Positions 26,162 to 34,097 of a stretch of 64,000 nucleotides of DNA are shown piece after piece. The notes beneath the pieces are model-generated. The model saw only the letters and a list, made by a program, of their open reading frames with translations. It was not told where the DNA came from and did not search any database. Source of the DNA: Flavobacteriales bacterium (GTDB taxonomy: Bacteria > Bacteroidota > Bacteroidia > Flavobacteriales_G > Salibacteraceae); the NCBI GenBank assembly GCA_018660685.1, contig JABJJW010000012.1, forward strand, positions 186,001-250,000. Reading direction: 5' to 3'. The first letter of the stretch is position 1, and the number at the start of each line of letters is the position of its first letter. The translations under genes were made by a program, and so were the position numbers.

Positions 26162-26173
26162 AGAATGAAAATC

Positions 26174-26181
26174 TAATTTTG
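26174..26181 (+). promoter_or_regulatory. -7 element TAATTTTG of rpe
   Basis: A match to TAnnTTTG ending 4 nt before the rpe ATG; again an almost leaderless arrangement. Confidence 0.5.
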
Positions 26182-26185
26182 CGCC

Positions 26186-26839
26186 ATGAGTAACACGATC
26201 GTCGCCCCTTCTCTCCTATCCTGCGATTTTGGAAGAATTAAAGAGGAATCCGAACTGCTAAATGCAAGCGAGGCGGATTGGTTTCATCTCGACGTGATGG
26301 ATGGCGTATTTGTTCCTAATATTTCCTTTGGCCTACCCATCATCGCGGCATTCAGAAAGCACACGACAAAGCCGCTTGACGTTCACTTGATGATCGAAGA
26401 CGCGAATCAATATGTCTCCGACTTTAAAAAGGCAGGAGCCGACATTCTCACTGTACACTATGAAGCCTGCACTCACTTACACCGAACCATTCAAGCCATT
26501 AAAGCAGAAGGAATGAAGGCCGCTGTCGCGCTGAATCCACATACTCCAATAAGTGTACTATCCAGTATTCTGCCAGATTTGGACATGGTCTTGATCATGA
26601 GTGTCAATCCAGGGTATGGAGGTCAGAAATTCATTGAGTCATCTTATGATAAGATTAAGGCCCTGAGAGCAATGGCCAACGCTTCAAATCCAAATTTGAT
26701 CATTGAAGTTGATGGAGGTGTGAATCTCGAAAACGCCCCGAAACTGGTAGAAGCAGGAGCAAATGCGCTCGTAGCTGGGAGCACCGTTTACAAGTCGGAC
26801 AATCCATCGGAGACGATAAGTGCATTGAAGCGCGCTTAG
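26186..26839 (+). CDS. rpe: Ribulose-phosphate 3-epimerase
   Basis: 217 residues, standard TIM barrel. SLLSCDFGRIKEE, the metal site HLDVMDGVFVPNISFG, LDVHLMIED, the phosphate loop MSVNPGYGGQKFIESS and IEVDGGVNLENAPKLVEAGA are all present. It interconverts D-ribulose 5-phosphate and D-xylulose 5-phosphate in the pentose phosphate pathway. The stop shares TTAG with the convergent dehydrogenase stop. Confidence 0.96.
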   Translation: MSNTIVAPSLLSCDFGRIKEESELLNASEADWFHLDVMDGVFVPNISFGLPIIAAFRKHTTKPLDVHLMIEDANQYVSDFKKAGADILTVHYEACTHLHRTIQAIKAEGMKAAVALNPHTPISVLSSILPDLDMVLIMSVNPGYGGQKFIESSYDKIKALRAMANASNPNLIIEVDGGVNLENAPKLVEAGANALVAGSTVYKSDNPSETISALKRA

Positions 26840-28038
26840 CTATTCACCCACTCTCTCAAATACGAGTAGTGGTCAGTGATCTTTCCATCTTGAGCGATTG
26901 TCGCTCGATCTAAAATCCCATGCTTGTCGCCATTCAAAAATGACGGCAACACGTGGTGAATGAACATTTCGCCAAAATCAAAACTTGCGTCTCGAGGTAG
27001 CTCACAGGGTAAATTGTCGACTGCCATAACGGTGACCGCACCGGCACCATCAAATGCTACTTCTTTCTCAGTTTTGGGATCATACCCATAGTGCGGATCC
27101 GCAATCGTGGATGGTCTGATGGTAGATGCAACTGGGCCGTCGATGTCGCAACTGATGTCCGCAACCAATTCAATATTGAAATCAGGCCTTCGCACATCAT
27201 CTCTGGTAAAAAGAAATGGTGCGTTCGAATCCCAATAGTGGCCTGTGATCAGTAAGTCAGCATGAGCACCATATTTCATGAATTGAGATTCATAATTCTC
27301 CGGGTGTTCGTAGAAATCCGAGGTTTGAAATTCAGATTCAGACTTATGCTTAAAATAATCCTTGAAGGTGATTTGGCAATAGACCGGACGCTCACCATCG
27401 TTAGAGATGAAGTCACGCTTCCCCACCTTCTCAATTCCAAGCTCATCTAAAATTTCCATGGCTCCTTTTGCCACCTTGCCTCTGCCGGTCAAGAGGATTC
27501 TCAGAGGTGGAATCTTGATCTTCATGAGCTCCGACTGGAGTTCTTTCCGATCAACACAATCTGTCGCCTTTTTCAGGTCGAATGTTTTGTGTTTAAGCCC
27601 ATATGTTCTGAATGCATTGTATGTACCGACAATTCCGGCGTAGCGCCCAAAGCCGATCAACCGTCTTCCCGACGCGTCGGTCAAACACTCCCAATCAATG
27701 AGCCGAACATTGTTGTTGAGCACGGCTTGTAATAACGGCTTGTTGTATTCCTGCAGCTTGATGGTGTGGGAGAAGAACAAGTATGTTTTGTTTGGAATTA
27801 GATCATCGATCTTCACTTCTTTCACTCCAACGAGAACCTCCTGATCTTCTACAGTTGCGGCCATATCAACTCCTGCAGCGACGTACTCTTCATCCTGAAT
27901 TCGTCTTACGGCTGACTCTTGAACTTTTAGGGAGATGTCGGGATGTTCTTGGACGATAGAAACGCACTGATTTGGTGTCAAGGGCACTCTCTCATCTGGT
28001 GGAACTTTGCCCTCTCGAATCACGCCAATTCTTATCAT
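26836..28038 (-). CDS. LYS1-type saccharopine/alanine dehydrogenase family NAD(P)-dependent oxidoreductase
   Basis: 400 residues. The N-terminal domain has the AlaDH/PNT/saccharopine dehydrogenase head (IGVIREGKVPPDERVPLTPN), LVGVKEVKIDDL and YLFFSHTIKLQEYNKPLLQA, matching fungal Lys1 (lysine-forming saccharopine dehydrogenase) better than alanine dehydrogenase. A Rossmann segment RILLTGRGKVAKGAMEILDE lies at about 185, and ELVADISCDIDGPVASTIRP at about 285. In Bacteroidota this group is usually annotated as NAD(P)-dependent oxidoreductase or saccharopine dehydrogenase. It overlaps the next gene by 4 nt (ATGA) on the same strand. Family fair, substrate uncertain. Confidence 0.75.
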   Translation of the reverse strand: MIRIGVIREGKVPPDERVPLTPNQCVSIVQEHPDISLKVQESAVRRIQDEEYVAAGVDMAATVEDQEVLVGVKEVKIDDLIPNKTYLFFSHTIKLQEYNKPLLQAVLNNNVRLIDWECLTDASGRRLIGFGRYAGIVGTYNAFRTYGLKHKTFDLKKATDCVDRKELQSELMKIKIPPLRILLTGRGKVAKGAMEILDELGIEKVGKRDFISNDGERPVYCQITFKDYFKHKSESEFQTSDFYEHPENYESQFMKYGAHADLLITGHYWDSNAPFLFTRDDVRRPDFNIELVADISCDIDGPVASTIRPSTIADPHYGYDPKTEKEVAFDGAGAVTVMAVDNLPCELPRDASFDFGEMFIHHVLPSFLNGDKHGILDRATIAQDGKITDHYSYLREWVNS

Positions 28039-28844
28039 CTACCCTTTCCTTTCTTGCTGAACTTCTTGACGTCGCCTTGACGCTTCTTTTGGCCGAACGT
28101 GTATCCTACTCTAGCGAAAGCAGTGAACATACCGTCATATTTCTTGGTAGCAAGCGCATCAATATTTTTGGTGATATAGACATGGTATTGCATTTCGAAT
28201 CCCAAGCTCCACGCTGGGGTGAATCGGTATCGCATTCCGAATACCACTGGAACGTACATTCCAAATCCTCCACCCGATCCTGAGTTGTCGATGGGAACAA
28301 AAATGGTGGTATCCGTACTTATCATCGTAATGGAATCGACCCAAGTGACCGTTTGCTTGACATACATTCTAGATGTATAGGACGAGCTGAACAGCGCACC
28401 GCCGAAACCCACTCCGACATATCCATTTGTCTTTCGGACAGGATCTCTATCGGTAAATTGCCTTACGGTGAAATCTTCCCAGCGCAAGAAACTATACTGG
28501 AAGGTGAGATTTCCTTCCCAGAGTTTCCCGGTCATTTGATCCAGCGCGTCTTCATATCCACCGTGATCCTTTTCGCCTTCATAACTACGTCCGGCGAGCT
28601 CCAATGCAAAACCAATTTTAGGGCGCCATTGATATCGCGCACCAAGGCCATAGGCCAGCTTCCATTTGTTGAACAAGGAGCCATCCGTTTTGATGTCGCC
28701 CGTATACATTCGGAATCCACCGCCGCCATCGATGGTCAGATTTTTAATCTTCTTCTCTTTGGTTCCGGATTGCCAATAGTAACGTTGGGCGCTGCTTTCG
28801 ACAGCGCAGAGGACTAAAATTGCTATGATAAGTACCCACCTCAA
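28035..28844 (-). CDS. Outer-membrane beta-barrel protein of unknown function
   Basis: 269 residues. A signal peptide (MRWVLIIAILVLCAVESSAQ) is followed by alternating strands with aromatic ends (GGGGFRMYTGDIKTD, KLAYGLGARYQWRPKIGFAL, LTFQYSFLRWEDF, NGYVGVGFGGALFSS, GMYVPVVFGMRYRFTPAWSL, GMFTAFARVGYTFGQKKRQ). It resembles the DUF6089-like barrels found in Bacteroidota, but I cannot assign a function. First gene of a two-gene operon with the dehydrogenase (4-nt overlap). Confidence 0.72.
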   Translation of the reverse strand: MRWVLIIAILVLCAVESSAQRYYWQSGTKEKKIKNLTIDGGGGFRMYTGDIKTDGSLFNKWKLAYGLGARYQWRPKIGFALELAGRSYEGEKDHGGYEDALDQMTGKLWEGNLTFQYSFLRWEDFTVRQFTDRDPVRKTNGYVGVGFGGALFSSSYTSRMYVKQTVTWVDSITMISTDTTIFVPIDNSGSGGGFGMYVPVVFGMRYRFTPAWSLGFEMQYHVYITKNIDALATKKYDGMFTAFARVGYTFGQKKRQGDVKKFSKKGKGR

Positions 28845-28955
28845 TTCGGCACAAAAATATTGAAGTAATCACGCAGGGATTGTCGATTCAGGAATATTCT
28901 CTCAGAATAAAACAACTCCATCGGTAATAAAACGTTGTTGAAGGCGGTGTCATTG

Positions 28956-28963
28956 TAATTTTG
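28956..28963 (+). promoter_or_regulatory. -7 element TAATTTTG of ssrA
   Basis: A match to TAnnTTTG 19 nt before the tmRNA 5' end, with TTG at 28936-28938 as the -33 candidate 17 nt upstream. Confidence 0.6.
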
Positions 28964-28982
28964 CACTAGTTATTTGAAATCT

Positions 28983-29379
28983 GGGGCTGACTGGTTTTGA
29001 CAGCGAGATGAATGTTTGTGTAAGCAAGCCGGGGTTTGAATAGCACCTCGTCAAAACGTTGTTCAAATTTTAACTGGCGAAACTTCTTACGCTCTTGCAG
29101 CTTAATCATCCGATAGGAGATTAGGCTTAATTCCGGTATTAGATATCGGAACAGGACGTCTTCGGTTCGGGTTTGTCTATCCCCTGAGCTAATGAAGGCG
29201 CGGTCGATGATAGAATAGGAATAAAGATGCTTCGGCTTTAATCCAAAACTTAAGAAGCTAAGTTATTCTTAGCCTGCCTTTGGGCAGAGAATAATCGAAA
29301 ACCTAAACAATAGGCTAAGCTTGTAGAAAGCATTCTCGTTCCTTGTTTGGACGTGGGTTCGACTCCCACCAGCTCCACA
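28983..29379 (+). ncRNA. ssrA: Transfer-messenger RNA (tag GETSYALAA)
   Basis: The 5' end GGGGCTG pairs with CAGCTCC at 29370-29376, and the T arm GTGGGTTCGACTCCCAC precedes it, giving the tRNA-like domain. The tag frame starts at resume codon GGC (29076-29078): GGC GAA ACT TCT TAC GCT CTT GCA GCT TAA, read as GETSYALAA. Downstream pseudoknot stems are visible. tmRNA with SmpB rescues stalled ribosomes. CCA is only partly encoded (ACAA). A terminator follows at once. Confidence 0.95.
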
Positions 29380-29382
29380 AGT

Positions 29383-29424
29383 AAAAAGCGTAACTCCTTG
29401 CATAAAAGGTAGTTGCGCTTTTTT
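29383..29424 (+). terminator. Terminator after ssrA
   Basis: AAAAAGCGTAACT pairs with AGTTGCGCTTTTT over a loop, followed by a T-run. Confidence 0.85.
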
Positions 29425-29489
29425 ATTTTTCAAGTTAGGCAACAATCACCTATTAACCCTTTTCGAGTGTCCTCAGTTAATCGGTAAGC

Positions 29490-29652
29490 TGTGTTTGACC
29501 CCAAGGGGTTTTCAGATCTGTTTTCCCGTTGCAAAATCTATGGGGTTGTTTAAGGTTATAATACAGTCTTGGGTGGTGTAAAGATTTCCCTGAGGATTAT
29601 AAATCTTTTATTTTACAACATGATGCCTCTACCTTCTGGTAGGGGCTTTTTG
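29490..29652 (+). ncRNA. Candidate structured transcript ending in a strong terminator
   Basis: No coding frame is evident in this stretch after the ssrA terminator, yet a 9-bp terminator (GCCTCTACC / GGTAGGGGC with loop TTCT, then TTTTT) lies at 29624-29651. Just upstream, AAAGATTT (29580-29587) pairs with AAATCTTT (29601-29608), extendable to TGTAAA/TTTACA, and ACCCC/GGGGT forms a small hairpin at about 29498. This suggests a short untranslated RNA of 100-160 nt transcribed rightward. No clear TAnnTTTG was found; the 5' end is a guess. The surrounding 29425-29489 and 29653-29828 hold nothing I recognise apart from a 23-codon minus frame. Confidence 0.35.
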
Positions 29653-29828
29653 TGTTTCAGGGGTGGGATATTCTAAATCGGTTTTCTTTTAACTTCCCCA
29701 ATTCAAATAACTACAGAAACCCTTTGTCCAACTATCAAGATATTTCCTCCTTAATTTGGAAAATATGTGATGATCTCCTCTTCCGATAGGTTGTCAAGTG
29801 GATTTTGATCTTCTTCTGTCATGATTCA

Positions 29829-30086
29829 ATTCCTAATCTTCAATATGCCATAAAATGGGGAAGCGCATTTTACGGCACGAAAGAGTTAGGTTGGCTAATA
29901 GAGGTGGCTGCATACGCAGTCTCGGCTAATATCGTGTTTCTCAATGGGGCGGCATTTGATCCTAAACCTTCGATGGGCAGCGGAGATCAGACGAGATACA
30001 TTAAGATAAAATCAATTGAGGAAATTAAAGAGCCTGTGATCATTGATTATATCGGTCAAGCTGGACAATTTAATGGGTGGAAATAA
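29829..30086 (+). pseudogene. DUF1801 (YdhG-like) protein, N terminus missing
   Basis: The frame reads IPNLQYAIKWGSAFYGTKEL, GWLIEVAAYAVSANIVFLNG, AAFDPKPSMGSGDQTRYIKI and KSIEEIKEPVIIDYI, the second half of the DUF1801/YdhG fold. The first 40-50 residues expected before it are absent: upstream of about 29829 the frame gives non-family residues and the only start is TTG 29805. A stray 23-residue minus frame (MTEEDQNPLDNLSEEEIITY, 29751-29822) abuts the break. Most likely a decayed gene; a short functional version cannot be excluded. The motif at 30092-30120 follows its stop. Confidence 0.6.
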
Positions 30087-30230
30087 TTAATAACTACTGC
30101 CAACAAAGGCTATAAACCATGCTCATTAAGAGTTAGACTGAAATTCTATCTTTCAACTCAAATTTATCCTTGGCGACAACTTTTGAGGATCGAGATCCGC
30201 ACGAGTTCATAGTCAAACCCGTTGTGAAAA

Positions 30231-31571
30231 ATGAATAAAACATTAATACTTACCTGTCTACTTTCTTTAGTAAATGTTCTTGCTACCTTGGCTCAAAACA
30301 AAGAAGACTCTTTGAAAAAAGTTACCATCGGACTGAATTCGGAATTTTCTTATAAAATGCTGGAACCGAACGAGGACCTAAGAAAAGTTAACATCTTCAT
30401 CAGTGAGCGAGAAAAAGGAAACATTAATTCTGGATCCGTGATAATCGGAAGCTCCTTAATTGCGCTTGGCGACTATCAAGTCTCGAATACAGATTCGAAG
30501 TTTGGCTACTTAATGCGGCACCCAACTGCCAATAATCAAATAGGAACAGAGGTAAGTGAGGCCGTTCTTCATTCATTTCAATTATCAATAGCAGGTACTA
30601 TTAATAACTGGTTGGCAGCCTATTCAGAATTACTATATAATCCACAGCAGAGTTTTGGCACCGGTTTAATTACATATTTGGAAAGAAATCAAATTCAACT
30701 ACGGAAAGGGTTTATACTTATCGGAGACCTTAATAAATTTCCGGTTTATGGAGCAATTGGAAAGATGGACGCCCCGTTTGGTCAAATGGGTACAGTAAGT
30801 CCGTTCACCAATTCAACTATCTGGCACGCGTTTGGTGGATTAGGATATGGTGCACAAGTTGGATTTAAAAAATGGGGCCTACATACTACAGTAATGGCTG
30901 TGCAAGGTGGTGCTCAATTTAGGGCTATGAACACACCGGTAGGAGATTCTACGAACATACCTTCCAAACTAAATAATTTCGTTGTTGATGTTAACTACAC
31001 TGTAAATTTAGGTTCAAACAATAGATTTATTTTTGGAGGGTCCTATTTACATGGAAGTGCCTATTGCCATGAATTTCCAGTTTTTCATTTTGATCCTTGT
31101 TACGAAAACAACCCCGCTTGGACTGCTTACGGAAAATTATTGCTGAATGACAGAATTACTATTAAAGGGGGATTTGCCAAAACGCTTAACCTTTGGCCTG
31201 GAACTCATAATCCTGCACCACCTCTTGACATATATGCAGCATCAAAAGTTTCTTCTAAAGACATTGGTGTTAAATACACTTTTAATAGTAATTCTGAGAT
31301 TAAACATTCTATTTCTGCAGAATTTTCTGATTTTGTTGCAGGACCATCGGGTGCACCTTGGGAAAGACAAAATCAAATTGTTATAGGCTATTCTGTCATG
31401 ATTAAAAAATCTTCTAAACTCTTTCTTGAACTGTTTAGAACCGATGGTTACGTCCCTTTGAATTGGATCAGCGGAAGTAATCCATTCGCACCATTCCCTC
31501 CTGGTGAGACACATAGTGTAAGAAATGCTTTTAGCCATGGAGTTGTACTTGGTGGCCAAATAACATTTTAA
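30231..31571 (+). CDS. Outer-membrane porin-like protein, LbtU-like
   Basis: 446 residues with signal peptide MNKTLILTCLLSLVNVLATL (cut before QNKEDS). The mature part is a large beta barrel: VIIGSSLIALGDYQVSNTDS, FGYLMRHPTANNQIGTEVSE, AFGGLGYGAQVGFKKWGL, RFIFGGSYLHGSAYCHEF, ending AFSHGVVLGGQITF with a terminal aromatic. The DSKFGYLMRHPTANNQ-like strands recall LbtU/DUF3573 siderophore porins of gammaproteobacteria; this is from memory and not verified. Its composition is more AT-rich than neighbours and it sits in a scarred segment after ssrA, so transfer is plausible. A terminator follows. Confidence 0.6.
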   Translation: MNKTLILTCLLSLVNVLATLAQNKEDSLKKVTIGLNSEFSYKMLEPNEDLRKVNIFISEREKGNINSGSVIIGSSLIALGDYQVSNTDSKFGYLMRHPTANNQIGTEVSEAVLHSFQLSIAGTINNWLAAYSELLYNPQQSFGTGLITYLERNQIQLRKGFILIGDLNKFPVYGAIGKMDAPFGQMGTVSPFTNSTIWHAFGGLGYGAQVGFKKWGLHTTVMAVQGGAQFRAMNTPVGDSTNIPSKLNNFVVDVNYTVNLGSNNRFIFGGSYLHGSAYCHEFPVFHFDPCYENNPAWTAYGKLLLNDRITIKGGFAKTLNLWPGTHNPAPPLDIYAASKVSSKDIGVKYTFNSNSEIKHSISAEFSDFVAGPSGAPWERQNQIVIGYSVMIKKSSKLFLELFRTDGYVPLNWISGSNPFAPFPPGETHSVRNAFSHGVVLGGQITF

Positions 31572-31632
31572 ACTTTTCACAACAAAAGTAACTGATGCGC
31601 AACCCTCTTTTCTTCAAAATCTGACATCAAAT

Positions 31633-31658
31633 AAGCCTGTTTAAGCAGGCTTTATTTT
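31633..31658. terminator. Terminator after the porin-like gene
   Basis: AAGCCTG / CAGGCTT stem with loop TTTAAG, then TATTTTT. It faces the transposase remnant. Confidence 0.75.
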
Positions 31659-31677
31659 TGGGTTTAACCCAGAGTTT

Positions 31678-31926
31678 CTAAAATTTCAGGCTCGGATACT
31701 GGCTGAAAATCAGCCCTATTTCTCTGAGTAATTCGAGCATGCTTCTTTGAACCACTTTGGCTTCAGTTTTCACCAGCTTTTTCGTGAACTTCAGGTACTT
31801 TTTCAGGTTGTAAGCCATGGCCGCAAACAGCATGCACTTGTTGGCATTGGAGATTCCGTGCGTGTTGATCTTTCGCAGTCCCATGAACTGGGTTAGTGTG
31901 CCAAACACTGGTTCAACCGTCGATGA
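31678..31926 (-). pseudogene. Transposase C-terminal remnant (IS1182-like DDE)
   Basis: The minus frame reads TVEPVFGTLTQFMGLRKINT, HGISNANKCMLFAAMAYNLK and KYLKFTKKLVKTEAKVVQRS, the tail of IS1182/IS5-group transposases: the catalytic Glu lies in VEPVFG and the AAMAYNLKKYLK helix follows. A stop lies just upstream at 31927, and the first several hundred residues are missing. No terminal inverted repeats were found. Inactive. Confidence 0.75.
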
Positions 31927-31929
31927 TCA

Positions 31930-32272
31930 TCCCGCTAAAAACCAAAAGAACTATTATCAACTCGAGCTGGGAGAAAACGGCCCTTCACCCATCCTATCAG
32001 TTGAGTACATTGAGTTGGGGCTAAACACTGTCAAAATATTCCCAAACCCCATATCAACACGCTTTTCACTCGCGATACAAAATCGGGTGAGCGACGAGAT
32101 TTTGGTGGAGGTGTTTGACATGAGTGGCCATCTAATTTACAGGCAAGTTTTTCGTTCGAGCTTGATTACCACAGACGTCAGCAAATGGCAGGGAGGTATT
32201 CATATCATACAAATCACGAATCTTGAAACACAAGAAACGAGCATTCAGAAAATTTCTATCCTGGGTGGATAA
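31930..32272 (+). pseudogene. Orphan type A T9SS sorting domain (5' part lost)
   Basis: The plus frame encodes NTVKIFPNPISTRFSLAIQN, ILVEVFDMSGHLIYRQVF, KWQGGIHIIQITNLETQETS and IQKISILGG, a complete type A sorting domain with its usual linker. There is no signal peptide or functional domain: upstream of about 31930 the frame runs antisense through the transposase remnant, so the cargo gene has lost its 5' end there. The chance frame from ATG 31817 should not be treated as a gene. Confidence 0.65.
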
Positions 32273-32333
32273 TTCTGCTGAAAATCAGATTGAAATTGCT
32301 TTTTCAGAACGAGCTTTGCCGTAAAATCTGAGC

Positions 32334-32729
32334 ATGTTAAAAGGCAGCAAACTTTACAGTATTCTCGGGCAAAAATGTCCAAAGTGTCATGTGGGAGAAC
32401 TCTTCAATGTGAAGAATCCGTATAAGCTCAACCGCATATTCGACATGGTTGATAAATGTGAACATTGCGGACAGACCTATCAATTGGAACCTGGCTTCTT
32501 CTTCGGCGCCATGTTTGTGAACTATGGGCTAACCGTTGGAATCGGAATTGCCGTTTTTCTTGCGATGAGAATTCTTGGAGGTGAATGGGCATTGCATGGG
32601 TATCTGATTGGAATCATATTGGCCATCGTTGCTCTCGCACCGTTGACCTTTCGTCTAGGCCGTTCTATTTGGATAAACTTCTTTATCAAATACGACCCGG
32701 CCAAGTCTACCGCAAACTCACAGCCGTAG
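32334..32729 (+). CDS. DUF983 family membrane protein
   Basis: 131 residues. An N-terminal zinc ribbon (CPKCHVGELF and CEHCGQTYQLEPGFFFGAMFV: Cys pairs CxxC about 15-18 and 42-45) is followed by two transmembrane helices (YGLTVGIGIAVFLAMRIL, GYLIGIILAIVALAPLTF). This is the DUF983 pattern. It lies in the inner membrane. Some DUF983 genes cluster with cytochrome oxidase genes elsewhere, but not here. Function unknown. Confidence 0.85.
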   Translation: MLKGSKLYSILGQKCPKCHVGELFNVKNPYKLNRIFDMVDKCEHCGQTYQLEPGFFFGAMFVNYGLTVGIGIAVFLAMRILGGEWALHGYLIGIILAIVALAPLTFRLGRSIWINFFIKYDPAKSTANSQP

Positions 32730-32761
32730 TATCGCGTCTTCCTTTTAATTCCTTTGCACCC

Positions 32762-33571
32762 GTGAAACAATTTCTACCAATCGGAATGTTAGCTGCGTTT
32801 ATCATCCTACTTAGTAGTGCTTGCTCTAAGGGTGATGATTTGATTCCAAATCCGTCTGCGGATGATCAAGACTCGCTGTTTGACACGATTGCAAGAGTTC
32901 ACTTCTTAATTAGCCATAGCATCCACACTCCATCGGCTGCTAATGGTCGTTCTCGTCGCGTATATAAGTACGGAGAGGAAATGGATTTACTGAGTACCGA
33001 TGTCTATACGAGTGATGAGGGAGGTAGCTCGCTGTATTTTCTGAGAACAGACGAGGCGCGCTATTCGCTCAACAGAATTGAAGTCGGGGCGATGACATAT
33101 CACTTGAATGAAAATCAACTCGTTTATCAAATTGATCATGGTATTCGTACTACAGAAATCGGCTATGACAGTTTGAAGAGAAAAATAACAAAACGGGTCT
33201 TTAAAAACGAAAAATTGGAGAGTGAGCATCGCTATAAATGGAAAGGATCGCTTCTATCAAAAGATTCGGCTTACTATCCGGACGATCTGTACACCGTAGC
33301 CATTTCAAGGTTCACTTTCAAGGATGAAAATTCACCGACTATAAATCATGGAGATCTTCAGCTCTTCGGTGAATCAAACAGTCGAGAACCCACTAGAAAT
33401 ATTACCGATTACTACAATGAAGAAGGGGTGCTCAAGTACACGACGTACGCCAAGTATCTCTTCGATATCGACGGAGACAGCATCGTTCGGGAGCAAAAGT
33501 TTTGGAATAGCATTTATGTGGATAGTCTGAGCGTGTTTCAGACGGATATCTACTCGTTCAGAGAGCTTTAA
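32762..33571 (+). CDS. Lipoprotein of unknown function
   Basis: About 269 residues from GTG 32762; a longer frame from 32585 overlaps DUF983 and reads as a shadow. The N terminus VKQFLPIGMLAAFIILLSSA then Cys is a clean lipobox. The mature part is charged with repeated strand-like segments (YHLNENQLVYQIDHGIRTTE, KRVFKNEKLESEHRYKWKGS, VAISRFTFKDENSPTINHGD), recalling the YD/RHS-like text-repeat pattern of Bacteroidota DUF4595/DUF5074-type lipoproteins, without clear assignment. The stop TAA shares TTAA with the convergent gene. Confidence 0.65.
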   Translation: MKQFLPIGMLAAFIILLSSACSKGDDLIPNPSADDQDSLFDTIARVHFLISHSIHTPSAANGRSRRVYKYGEEMDLLSTDVYTSDEGGSSLYFLRTDEARYSLNRIEVGAMTYHLNENQLVYQIDHGIRTTEIGYDSLKRKITKRVFKNEKLESEHRYKWKGSLLSKDSAYYPDDLYTVAISRFTFKDENSPTINHGDLQLFGESNSREPTRNITDYYNEEGVLKYTTYAKYLFDIDGDSIVREQKFWNSIYVDSLSVFQTDIYSFREL

Positions 33572-33993
33572 ACCAGTACAGAATCTCTGGGGCAGTAGAT
33601 TCCAAAAATCACGACGCCGCCTTGTGAGCTAGAGAATTTAACAGTTTTGTCGTCTGTGATTTTAATGCGTTTGTGAAATCCAGTGTTGCTGCTGAACAAA
33701 GTAGAAACATCAATTTTGGGTCGCTTGAACTGAAGCACATAGTTGTTGTCTTCTACTGACCAAGTCCCTTTCATTCTATAGTTCTTGTTCTCATCAGCTC
33801 GATCTAGCTTGAGCATGAACTTTTGATCTTGTTCCAAGCTCAGTTCTATATCAGCCATGCCGTTACCGACTGACTTATACTTGACCTGACCAAAGGAAGC
33901 ATGGGCAAGTGCGAGCGACAGAGCAAGCGAAGCATATCGCCTTCTTTTGCTCAGCAAGTACTTATATCGAACCATGCGCATAATTCCCATCAC
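33568..33993 (-). CDS. Small secreted protein of unknown function
   Basis: 141 residues at most. The start is uncertain among ATGs at 33993, 33990 and 33978; after a basic segment (YKYLLSKRRR) a signal peptide (YASLALSLALAHASFGQ) precedes a mature beta-rich domain (VKYKSVGNGMADIELSLEQD, KNYRMKGTWSVEDNNYVLQF, HKRIKITDDKTVKFSSSQ, GGVVIFGIYCPRDS), reminiscent of lipocalin-like or NlpE-like small beta proteins. Not recognised. Lies alone, converging with the lipoprotein by a 4-nt stop overlap. Confidence 0.6.
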   Translation of the reverse strand: MMGIMRMVRYKYLLSKRRRYASLALSLALAHASFGQVKYKSVGNGMADIELSLEQDQKFMLKLDRADENKNYRMKGTWSVEDNNYVLQFKRPKIDVSTLFSSNTGFHKRIKITDDKTVKFSSSQGGVVIFGIYCPRDSVLV

Positions 33994-34097
33994 GTATAAG
34001 ACGGATAAAAACCATAAAAGGTCTGTGCGCAGTCCGCTATTCTAAAACTATTGGATAAATTGGGATGATAATTAGACCAAGGGAAGAATTGGACAGA

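Noticed and set aside
32585-32761. Upstream extension of the lipoprotein gene overlapping DUF983
   Set aside because: The DUF983 frame explains these bases, and the lipobox signal begins at GTG 32762.
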